From assembly GCF_025698545.1 (NCBI RefSeq), contig NC_068569.1:15252001-15316000 (forward strand): a stretch of 64,000 nucleotides of DNA. The letters run 5' to 3'. This DNA is from Gossypium raimondii. Taxonomy: Eukaryota; Streptophyta; Magnoliopsida; Malvales; Malvaceae. Shown piece by piece: positions 49,997 through 60,924 of this stretch. The position numbers and the translations under genes are program-made. The notes under the pieces were generated by a model. The model did not search any database. It was not told where the DNA came from and was given only the letters and a program-made list of their open reading frames with translations. The stretch's first letter is position 1. Every line of letters starts with the position of its first letter.

Positions 49997-52916
49997 TGTA
50001 ACACCCCTTACCCGTATCCAACACCGGAATAGGGTACGAGGCATTACCAAAACACATACACTTGTAAACGTATTTAACCGAGTTATAAAATTTCATCAAA
50101 ATTAAAACTTTCAAAATAATTAACATGTTTCTATAACTTTTCACAATATATCCTCAAAATATTATAATCATAATAATTAGGGCCTGCGAGACCCGATACA
50201 TACTCATGCAATTTAATGCTTCATTTCCATTTCATTCAATTCGCAATTTCTCATGCTCATAATTTAAATCATGTTACTAGCAATTTCCATTTAATTCACG
50301 TACAATTCAATGACATCAAGTTCAAAACTAATACGTATTTACCATTTAACTCAATGTTTATTGATTATACCATTCAATAACACATTTATGAAATTCTCAA
50401 TTTTGCAATGAAAATATCACTTTAGTTTGAATAACAACATCGTCCTGATATAAATACGCTACCACTTATCCATTTACTTTAATTCTTTTGGGCCCATTTG
50501 TCACTTACCATCCTTAATCAAATTAGGGAACGGTCACGGAAAATTGAGTACTTCACTTTCACTTTGCCATAGTATAACTATGGTCTTACGTATGATCACT
50601 TATCACTTGTCCCTGATCAGATAAGTGTAGCTAGGCTACCACTTATCACTTTGCCACTTGATCAGATAAGTGTAGCACTTATCACTTTGTCACTTGATCA
50701 GATAAGTGTAGCTAAAGCTACCACTTATCACTTTGTCTCTTGATCAGATAAGTTTAGCACTTATCACTTTGTCACTTGATCAGATAAGTGTAACCACTTA
50801 TCACTTTGTTTCTTGATCAGATAAGTGTAACCACTTATCACTTTGTTTCATGATCAGATAAGTGTAACCACTTATCACTTTGTTTCTTGATCAGATAAGT
50901 GTAGCCACTTATCACTTTTTCACTTGATCAGAAGTACCCAAATCCGGCGTTCCGCTCAATTTGACCATTTATTCATATATCAGGCTTACCAACATGTGTT
51001 AATTCATAAACCATTCATGACATTATTTCATGCCACATCATATATTGAATATACCATACACACATACTATGAAACTTTCTTTTCACACATGCCATGACCA
51101 ATAATGCACAAATATAAGTATAATTCATATTTCATCGTTTATCAATTAAAATCAAGCATATGACCAATTATACACAAATCATTCATATATTTCCCAATTT
51201 TCCTCCTCCTCCTCTCCATTCCACATCCTTAATGTGTATAACACACTTAAACAACATTAACCATAATTTCAATATTCACTAACATATATATATTCAAAGC
51301 TGTTTATCCGAGTCAGAGTCACTAAATTATTTTTATCCGGAGCTACAGAGCTCCAAATTAAGATCTGTTAATTTTCCCTGAAACTAGACTCACATATTCA
51401 TACCATAAAATTTTCATAATTTTTTGTTCAGCCAAATAGTACAGTTTATTCTTTAAAGTTTCCCCTGTTTCGCTGTCTGACAGTTCCGACCACTCTTCAC
51501 TAAAAATTAATTATCTCATTGTACAGAATTCGGATAATGTTTTTGTTTGTTTCTTCTAAAAATAGACTCATTAAGGATTCTAACCATATAAATTATAACT
51601 CATAATAATTTTTGTACAATTTTTAATGATTTTTAAAAGTCAGAAAAGGGGAACCCGAATTCATTCTGACCTTGTCTCACAAAATCTATTATATCTCATG
51701 ATTTACAATTCCATTGCTCACACCATTTATTTTATAAGAAACTAGACTCAATAAGCTTTAGTTTCATATTTTATTCATCCTCTAATTCAATTTCTACAAT
51801 TTTTGGTGATTTTTCAAAGTTACACTACTGCTGCTGTCCAAAACTACTTTAGTGCAAAATGTTGATTTCCATTTTGCCCCAAATTTCATAGTTTATACAA
51901 TTCGGTCCTTTCTCAATTAACCCCTCAATTAACCCCTCAATTAATCTAATTTTCTCAATTAATACTTTACCTAGACATTATAAGCTGTTACACAACTATT
52001 GGAATTTAGAATTTCCACATATAACTCTATCTTCAAACTCTTTTACTATTAGGTCCCAAATTCACTTTCTATTCAATTCTTTCAATAAAATCAGCATATG
52101 AACAATTTAAAGCTCTAATTTCATGATAAATCATCATATAGTTCCAGCACATATTCATATCAACTTTCAACTTCTTTCATAAAATCAAAAACTAATGAAT
52201 AAAAGTCATAAAATACAAAAATTTCAAGAAATAGTCAAGAATTGAACTTACTTGTAATAAAAATATGAAGAACCAGCTTGAAGAAGCCTTTCCATGGTGT
52301 TTTAGCTGATGAGAATTCAGAAAAATGAAGAGAAATCTAGATAATTCCACTTTGGTCCTAACTTTATTAAGCAATTTTTGCAATATTCCAATTTTGCCCT
52401 TAATTCTCTTTACTTTCTGCTGATTTCATGCCCCTGCCGTCCAGCCCAAATAGGCCTTGGGTCTATTTTCCTTTTAAGCCCTCTTCCTTTTATCATTTAA
52501 GCTATTTAATCATTTCCTATAATTTTGCATTTGTTACAATTTAGTCCTTTTGTTCAATTAATTATCGAACTTTAAAATTTCTTAACGAAACTTTAATACT
52601 AACTTTTAACACTCCATAAATATTTATAAAAATATTTATGGCTCGGTTTAAAATCCCGAGGTCTTGATACCTCATTTCGATTCTAATTATTTTAATATTT
52701 ATTTCTAGTGCACTATTCACTATTTCAAAAATTTTCCTAACTTCACATTTAACTTATACTCACTAAATTAATAATATTTTCTACCCATTTGTCGAATTTA
52801 GTGATCTCGAATCACCGTTTCGACACCTCTGAAAATTCAAGCCATTACATTTTTTTTCGTCGGATTTGTGGTCCCGAAACCACTGTTCCGACTAGGCCTA
52901 AAATCGGGCTATTACA
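49997..52916 (-). mobile_element. solo LTR F, inserted in the coding region of E; TSD AGTTG
   Basis: 2,920 bases from tgtaacacccc to gggctattaca, flanked by agttg at 49992-49996 and 52917-52921. It separates the integrase tail from the chromodomain of E. Read on the minus strand, its first half resembles B and D and its second half resembles C. The 5' start occurs twice in tandem (minus strand, 52916-52858 and again from about 52849) separated by an A run. Confidence 0.9.
50595..50935 (-). repeat. hairpin-unit minisatellite in LTR F
   Basis: About nine units built from cactttgtcacttgatcagataagtg and ccacttatc. This is the same unit type as the array in C on the opposite strand, with shorter, more homogeneous units near 50770-50910. 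Confidence 0.85.
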
Positions 52917-52918
52917 AG

Positions 52919-53079
52919 TTGAGATTTTAGCACGAGAAGTAAAAGAATTGCGTAATAAGCGAGTTTCATTAGAGAAAGTATTATGGCGTAGCCATAGTGT
53001 TGAGGAAGCAACTTGGGAACCGAAAGAAACAATGAGATCTCAGTACCCTCACCTCTTTTCAGGTAAATTTCGAGGATGA
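52919..53079 (+). pseudogene. chromodomain fragment of element E
   Basis: Resembles the retrotransposon chromodomain: ILAREVKELRNKRVSLEKVL, then the aromatic/acidic part VEEATWEPKETM and the usual close YPHLF. It stops just before the polypurine tract and 3' LTR. It is cut off from its integrase by LTR F. Confidence 0.85.
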
Positions 53080-53099
53080 AATTTATTAAAGAGGAGAAT

Positions 53100-55630
53100 T
53101 ATAACGACCTGATAGTCACGGGTATCGAAAAATGTATTTTCAGGTCTTCGTTTTCGAAAAATAGGTTCGTAAATATTTCATAAAAATATTTACGAAGTTA
53201 GTTGTGTGGTTAATTAGATTTTGATTAGGTGAATTTGCTTAATTTAAGAGTAATTAGGTGTAAGGACTAGATTGCATATAGGGAGAAATTTAAATTATAG
53301 ATTAGAGAAAAGTGAAGAGACTAAATAAGCAATTAAACCTCAAATTAACAAGTGTGTGGTATTGGTAATGACATGTGTAACATTTAAATACATACATTTA
53401 TAATAATTATTACTTACTTAGTATTTAAGTAAATATTATTATATTATATTGTTATAATAATTAAAACATAAAATAAATGAAAGAAAAGAATAGAAAAAGA
53501 AGAACAAAGTAGAATGAAACAGAGAAGAAAAGAGAGAAAGAAAAGGAGGAAAAATTAGGATTTTAAGGGTTCAAAGCATAATTGGTAAGTCAATTTAGTC
53601 CCTTTTCTTGTAATTTTATATTTTTAGAATCCTAGTATTAAATAGTACTTAACCTATGTTGAAATTTTAGAAAATATTGAATTTTTAGATGTTGTTCATG
53701 TTGAATAATTTAAGTATTTGGGATTAAATTGATAGAATTTTAAGCTAGAAATGAAAAAGAGATTGAATTGTAAAATAAAATATAAGTTTTGAGTATTAGG
53801 GACTAAATTGTAAAAATTTTGAAATTTAGGGATTTGAGTAAAATTAGAGAATTTAATTTAGTCTAAAGTGAAAATTGAATGAAAATATAAAATTAGTTTT
53901 GAAGAAATAAAGTTAGTCTCGGTTTAGGGACTAAATTGGAATTTAGACAAAATTTGAATAAAAATTGAAATATTCAATGTGCAATTGTATTGTATTGATG
54001 AATTTTAATTGTTTTAATTTCTGTAGCTAACGCTGTACCGGAAACTTCGACTAAGAAAGGAAAAGATAAAGTCGACGAGAAATAGCTCAGAAATTCTGGT
54101 TTGTATTTATATAATCCGAATTTAATTATTTATTGTTGTATTTTGATTTAATGTTTATGGTAAGTAAATAAAATAAGTGTTAGCATTTTTTATATTGAAT
54201 TGAATGTATGTGAAATTGTGATTTATGTAATAATTGAGTATTGGATAATTGTGGCATTAGAAAAGTGAATTGAAACCTTATTAACTATATCGGGCTGAGT
54301 CGGATATAGATGGCATGCCATAGGATTGGAAGAGTTCAGGGATACTTCGACTTCGAGTCGATGAGACACTGGGTGTCAAATTATTACTTCGGATAAATTC
54401 GATGAGGTATTGGGTAACAATTTACTTCGGCATAGCCAATGAGACACTGGGTGTCAACTTATTGCCTCAAATTATCCGATGAGGCACTGGGTGCCAAACT
54501 GGTGTATTTTTGTTGGATCCTTGTATCCGTCTGAGTCCGAGTCCGTGTCAGGTTAGTAAGGGTTATTGAATAAAATAGTGTTATGATTGATATTGAGTGG
54601 TGATTTGAAATATGGTTAGAGACACATGATTTGTGTATTTATGATTTGAATATGAATGAACAATATTATTGTTTAAATGATTTGTGTTCATATTGTGAAA
54701 AACTATCTGGGATAGCAAATGATAAAAATTGAATGTGTTATAAATACCTTATTTATGAATTGAATAATTGTATGACTATAGTCATTGTATGTTATATTAT
54801 TTTACTTTTAAGCATTCGGATTATAGAAATACCACTGAGTTTATATTCAGCGTACGGTTTGTTTTTCGTGCACAGGTTAGGTTAAAGTTAGATTGCCGAT
54901 TCAACATCCATCAACGATCCCGAACTCAAAGCGTAGTGATGTATATTTCTTTTTGTGTCGGCATGTACCTATGATGTCTTATGCTTGTCATTTTGGGAAG
55001 TGAAAGTAAATGATGCTATAAGATGATATTGGTTACTTATATACATGATTATACGTGTTAAGTTGATGTTTAATATGGAATGTTTAAGTTGATGCATAAG
55101 TGTGAGTGATATAGGTAAATTTGGGTTGAAATTGGTATGAATTTAGAATTGACTTAAATGGTGTTTTATTTGATTGTTTTGATAATATATGTGAAGTACC
55201 TATGAGCGTACATTGGTTAGGAAACTAGGATGATTGTTTTGACATGTTTTAAAGGTATTAAATTGTGTTTTAAAGTGATTGAACGATTGATTTTTGAGTT
55301 GCTTGGTGTTTAAGGTTGCAAGGAAGGGTAAACTTGATATTTAAGGTTCATTTTGAGTCCACACGGCCAGACACACGGGCGTGTGATTGGACCGTGTGAG
55401 ACACACGACTAACACATTGGCGTGTGTCCCTGCACCTAAGAAAATTTTTGAAATTTTGCGAAAAATTTTTGGAGTACCCGATTTGTTTCTAACAGATATT
55501 TTGGGCCTCGAGGGCTCATAAAAGGGACAATATGATTAAATTATGATGTGTATGCTAGATGATTATATAATGTTCGTATTTGATCTGAAAAGTCTGGCAA
55601 TGCTCTGTAACCCTATTCTGGCGACAGATA
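53100..55630 (+). repeat. 3' LTR of element E (3' end truncated)
   Basis: Begins ataacgacctgatag after the polypurine tract. It contains the acacacgggcgtgtg segment near 55370 and breaks off after tctggcgacagata at 55630, short of the expected tgttaca end. Confidence 0.82.
54310..54535 (+). repeat. hairpin-unit array with flanking boxes, 3' LTR of E
   Basis: The palindrome atggcatgccat (54310-54321), then units with cores gacactgggtgtc, ggtattgggtaac, gacactgggtgtc and ggcactgggtgcc, then the degenerate box tgttggatccttgtatcc. Confidence 0.8.
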
Positions 55631-58600
55631 AGTATAACATACATTTAAACGAAGCAATTGGATAATAATACAAGTATAACATACATTTTACTTAGTTGTG
55701 TATAAAATTAAGCATAAAAATTCAATTAATAAAAAAATTCAAATTTTTTAAGAATATTTTTTAAAAATTTATCACAATTAGACGACAACGTCATTTTCCT
55801 CATCTTCAACCTTTAGCCAGGTCAATTCAACCTGGTTCAAACCCGATTTCATTAATCAACCATCTCCCAATATATACATAGAAAATTTAAAACAGCAAGA
55901 CAGAGACAAAAATGGCTCTTACACCAGTCGTTAGAAAATCTATAAACGATATTAGATATCTCTAGATATCTTCACAACTTCTATATTATGGTTATTAGGA
56001 ATGACATATTACTATGTTCGATAAATGTACGAGTTAAGGAAGAAAGTTAAGTATAATTTGTGTTAATCAAAACATGTAAATTTTGGTTACATCATTAATA
56101 ATGTATTTAATTAATATAACTTAGATCAATAAATAAGAAAAAACATTTGAGTGTTTTATATATAACAGTCAATGAAAAATAAAACTTACAATGAAGAAAA
56201 GTAAAAATACATGACATATAATTTACTCATATCTTAATTCGCAATGGGGAAAAATGGAAAGACAGAGATAAAACAAGAGAAAAGGAAACCTGGGAAAAGA
56301 ATTGAAAAGAAAAACGAAGATTAAGGCTTCTGTTTTCTTTCAGAAGAAAATCAATAAATTTCTCTCTTATTGGGTAACTTTATCATCTATTAAAAGGTAT
56401 GTGCTTTTACCGAATAAATAGCATAAATTTTTAGAAACATTCTTAAATCTCTTAAAAGTTAATTATTTTAACTTAATTTTATTGCTGCCAAAACAACGTA
56501 CTTTAAAAGATTTATCAGCTAAGAAAATTGTAACACTCTAAAGAAATAATTGAGGTCCAACAAAGCGTTTGCCCCAGAAAAAATTGGGTTCCCCACTCGG
56601 CCAGTGGCCACACCCATGCCCCTTTGCTTCTCCAGCACTTTGGCTGCAAAATTTAACATCCTTCACTTGAGAGTCAAGAGTTAGCGACCTTAGGCCAATC
56701 CTTGGGCTGGAAGAATAAGAAGGGGCACCAACACTTCCATGGGCTTGGCTCCAACTCACCCAAATTAAGATTCAGCCATCTTGAAATTTTTACTCATCAT
56801 ATAATCCCAAGACATCAATTTCTTATTTTCCATAACCTATTACTTCATGCAAATCGGTTTATTAATGAAGTAAAAGTACGACTACATTTCCAATATCTTT
56901 TAATAAATTCTGTGACTTAACCCAGGACCTCTCTGTTCTAGACCTCGTACTCTGTTTTTACTCTTTTATATGTGGAGGAGAAAAAGGGGCTTGACCATCT
57001 TGAAATAAAGCTGAGTCAACATTCTTCCTGCATCTAATAGAATTGCAATAAAGTTTTAGAGAGGTACAAATCTCTAAGCTGAACTTTATATGGAGTTGGT
57101 AAGCTTTATTTATGGCACCAATGAAAGGTGGATTTTGGGGGTGGGTGCACTAACCAAATCAGGAGCTGGACCATCTAAAACTGAAGATGACCAAGCCGTT
57201 AAAGCATACTGCATATGACGATGATATAAACGGGAACCAGAATTAATTTAGACCGGTTTCAGTGAATTCCATGTGCAATGTTGTGACTTCCAGGCTGTCT
57301 TAAATGTCATCAATTGTGATGCTGATGCATATCTATGAACTAACCCATCACATGGACAATGACAAGGTTTTTATCTGTTGTTTGATGCCCCCATACTTTC
57401 CATGGTTGAAATTTATACACCAGTAGCAGCAAAGGGTGGAATTAAGAACTGGAGCAAAAAACCAAGTTGGAGGGAGAGTTTAGAACATTAGGGATATAAG
57501 ATAAACAAGGGCACAATACTGTTGGAAGCTAGCGTTTGTAAGGGAGCTAAATATTGGTTTCCAATCCAAATTGAAATACAAGCAGCTTGTGTAGAGAAAT
57601 TGATATATAGACAATAATATTGAATTACGTTTCTAGGTTGCATGCAACTTGGAAGAAAGACAACATCCCATGGAATTAATGAAAATGCAGTTTATCCTTA
57701 TATGCAAACTGTATTGTTGGAAGACAGCAACTGGGTTATTATCCTTTTTTCTCTAATACAGTTAAGGTAGAGTGAATATTCTTTATATTTCCTATTTTAT
57801 ATATACTTTTTAGGGTTTTATGTGTTAGTCACTTAACTTCAAAAATGTATAAAATGGTCATTAAACTATTAAAATTTTCATTTAAGTTATCAAACTATTC
57901 AAAGCTTTTATTTAAGTCACTAGACTGTTGAGTTATTATTATTATTTTAAAGTCCAACTCTAACTGATGATTCAATAATTGGTACAGTAGATTAGTACTC
58001 ATCGACGAATAAAAAAGCATATCTTAAATCCAAGTCAATCTAACGATCAATGTTGGAGATCGGTATAGAAAGCTGTTTAGATTTTAATTCGTAAATTTAT
58101 AACATTCAAGGTTATTTAATGAAAAAAACTAAACTGTAAAAAAGAAAAAGAGAAGAAGAGCTTTCGTTTAGTGTAAGCGGTGCGAACGAAAAATGTCATA
58201 CATTAGTGATTTTAATAACGACTTAAATAAATTTTTTATATAATTTAATAACTATATTTTATAATTTTTTGAAATTAAGTATGTACGCGTTAATTTTACA
58301 GTAACGAAATAATATATTACCAAGAATGTAGGTCTGATGAATGCATAAAATTCTTTAGCAGGAAAAAAGTCAGAAACATTTGGTTTTGACATGTCTCGTC
58401 AAATTTGAGGTAGCGAACAACATAATAAAACAAGTTACCATATAATACCATGACTCTGAACATAAAGTCATAAGTTGTGCACCTAATCCTAGGAAGTAGA
58501 CAAGTTTAAAATTTTATAAACATTAAATTAAAAGTTTATGCTGTCCAATCAACATCCCTTGTTAACTTACTAGTCACCTTCATGATATAATACCATTTTC

Positions 58601-59091
58601 AAGATGATTGTGCTACATTTGTTCTTTTCTCGACTTCATCTAGGGCTGACCATATATATGTTTTCCCATGCCTTTTATTAATTGAACAAACGCATCAGAT
58701 GATTTAAGCAATTCAAATCGTCCAAATCTATATGTAATCTAAAAGTCATACAAATCGAATTTCAACGGCAGTATTATATGAAGATATCATCGAATTAGGT
58801 AAAATCTTATTTTAAGTATACACATCATAAGCTTCCAAACCTGAAGGGAATCGGCACATTTTCTTTTCCTCCATATTTAAATCTCGATTAACGTAGATCA
58901 CCAGGCTATCATTTTTGGATGTCTAATATTTTATTCTTACAAAGAAATGGGAGTGTTTACAGATGATCATGCTTACAATAGCTACAAACAAACTGCAAAT
59001 TTTATAGCCTAAACAACTAGTAAACGAGACCGAGTATATAATATTAATTGCAGGTGACTTCTGCTGCTTCTTCGATCCGGGGCTTTTTAGA
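55631..59091. other. intergenic region with a fold-back element
   Basis: No gene recognised. AT-rich 55631-56500; moderate composition 56550-57760 with no supportable frame. A fold-back element lies at 57831-58280 (listed separately). Bases 58300-59050 hold the downstream flank of the anion-channel gene. Confidence 0.5.
57831..58280. mobile_element. long-arm fold-back MITE
   Basis: The left arm begins acttaacttcaaaaatgtat and the right arm, read in reverse, begins acttaatttcaaaaaattat. The two stay alignable for roughly 80-100 bases (…tataaaat…attaaa…atttaagt…). The interior has no coding region. Target duplication is unclear. Possibly Mutator-like by arm length, but no family call is made. 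Confidence 0.5.
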
Positions 59092-60866
59092 TTATGGAGA
59101 AACTGTTGGTAAATGGTGGAGAGTGGAAATTGGATCGTTGTCGGGTAATAGCATTCTAGTGTTTAGCAGCGTGAATATAGTGAGACCAAGCGAGACTAAA
59201 ACGGAGAGAGCTAAAAGAAGAAGCATAAGGAGGTGTGCGATGCTGCCTTTTACTTCTTCTGCATATTCGGTTGAAGCTAGCGCCAGTATGGTCAAGGGAA
59301 ATGAGTAAGCCCACCAGGCAACATTGAATCTCCTCATCGATCTCCTGAAAAGAGCTGGCCGGCAAACCTATTCAATACCACAAAAACTCAATATATAATA
59401 GGGCGAAGTAAAGAAAATTTAATTTTTTTAGGCTGAAATTAAATTATATATTTTTATGATAGTAAAAATATAATTTTATCATTTCAACTTTATAATTTTT
59501 AAAGGATTAAATAAAATTTTTATCATTTTTAAGAGTTAAAGTACAATTTTACTTTTATTAATTTAAATTTTATAAATTATAAAAGGTCTAAATGGAAAAT
59601 TTCCCATTTTTAGGGGCCAACCCCCCGTCTACGGTCTATCCCCCTGCATATAATATATGTATAAAGCTATTGCATTAGTTCTATAAACCTATTCAATACT
59701 ACACCATTCCGAGTCTGAGTACTGATCAAACCGGGAAGAAAACGGTCAAGATTAAAATAATATAAAGGGTCCTGGAAGGACCACCGGTGATGCAAGGATG
59801 AAAAGTGGCATACCTTAAAAAATTAGCAGTTCTTTTCATTGAATATGCCAAAACAAATAAAAATGGCCTTGGGGACCAAATATACTTTAGTCCCGTATGA
59901 ACCATGAAATGACTTAAAAATTTTCCGATTTATAGTACCACTTAAGTCTACGATGCTAACTAGCTCATTACTGCATGACAGTATCTTGATATGCAGTATT
60001 TTCCGATTTATATACATTACCAGAGAGATGAAGAGGAAAAGGGATAGAAAGAAAAGCATCTTGGATGCGATATCAAAAGCACCAGTTATGGATTCCCAAG
60101 CCAAGCTTGCCACGCTCGGTGCAGCAAAGAACAAGAAGAAAACCGGCCTAAGCATCGCTGGAATCCGATCACTGCCTGAAAACCGCTGGTAGAGAGTCAC
60201 CAAAAGCACTAAATAATGCACCATTCCCAGTGAAAACAAGCAAACGGCGCTTTCTTTCCACCCCATACTTGCTGCAGCTAGTGCTCCCACCAGATTCCCG
60301 ATAACTGATATTTGGCTCGTTGGATTTGCCACCGTTGACAGAAACTTCTTCCCTTTGGTAAACCATTGCCCATAAATTTTCACATCGAGTGCCACAACGG
60401 GGACCGCAAAGAACCACCAGAGTACGTAATAGGAGGTTGTCTTTGGTGTGGCAAATGGAGCTGATTGGAGTAAAAGGAGCCAGGAAATCCATGGAGCGAA
60501 AAGGTAGTTAACCCCTACATGGTGCAAGAACTCTGCTTTGACCATCTTAAAGTAAAACAAGCATCTCAAGATGTAAAGAAGAGAAAGCAAAATTAGGATA
60601 AAGAGAGCGAAAGACCACAATACAAGAAAAGCAGTGGGGTGGAACTTGTGGACCAAATGCCTTAGAGTGCTTTTGTCATGAGTTGGTCCGATCAGAGTCT
60701 TCCATAATAAAGCCTGGCCGCCTAGAGAAAGGCTTATCCTAAAATAACCTGCATGAAATTTGGTTAAGATGGAGCTTAATGAACGCTTAATCCTGTCGGT
60801 AAACCTACTGCTCTGAGGTGTGTTGACCTCGGGTTGGGATCTTTGGCTGGCCATTGATCGGATCAT
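59092..60866 (-). CDS. S-type anion channel, SLAH1/SLAH4-like (2 exons)
   Basis: Exons in transcription order: 60021-60866 and 59092-59367, joined in phase 0, 373 residues. It belongs to the SLAC1/TehA family of plasma-membrane anion channels. Visible: a short N-terminus (about 36 residues), then FHAGYFRISLSLGGQALLWK and about ten hydrophobic segments, with conserved blocks HHVGVNYLFAPWISWLLLLQ, LDVKIYGQWFTKGKKFLS, FSLGMVHYLVLLVTLYQR, FFLFFAAPSVASLAWESI and, across the splice, RRFNVAWWAYSFPLT. The short N-terminus and sequence point to SLAH1/SLAH4 rather than SLAC1, SLAH2 or SLAH3, which have long phosphorylated tails. From family knowledge, SLAH1 is a root stele subunit that modulates SLAH3-mediated chloride loading of xylem and is electrically silent alone. 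Met at 60854 is an alternative start four residues in. Confidence 0.93.
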
Positions 60867-60913
60867 GAACTCGATGAATTTGAGCCGAAATCTGGTTCAC
60901 GCTATGGCTCGCC

Positions 60914-60924
60914 TCTTATAGAGC
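60914..60924 (-). promoter_or_regulatory. putative TATA box of the SLAH gene
   Basis: The minus strand reads ctctataagag about 50 bases upstream of the first ATG. Motif only. Confidence 0.35.

Larger units (their letters stand above)
44448..55630 (+). mobile_element. degenerate Ty3/gypsy chromovirus E with both LTRs
   Basis: The 5' LTR remnant (44448-46434) and 3' LTR (53100-55630) are direct repeats. Between them lie only the end of integrase (49480-49960) and a chromodomain (52919-53079) on the plus strand. A polypurine tract, aagaggagaa, lies at 53089-53098 directly before the 3' LTR. Gag, protease, reverse transcriptase and most of integrase are missing. A copied block (46435-49458) occupies the place of the 5' LTR end and the internal region, and solo LTR F splits integrase from chromodomain. 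The far end is truncated before the final tgttaca. The domain order places it among plant chromoviruses (Tekay/Del-like). Confidence 0.82.

Noticed and set aside
56620-56640. Minus-strand tggagaagcaaaggggcatg, whose first ten bases match the start of miR164
   Set aside because: The match ends after ten bases and no complementary star arm was found nearby.
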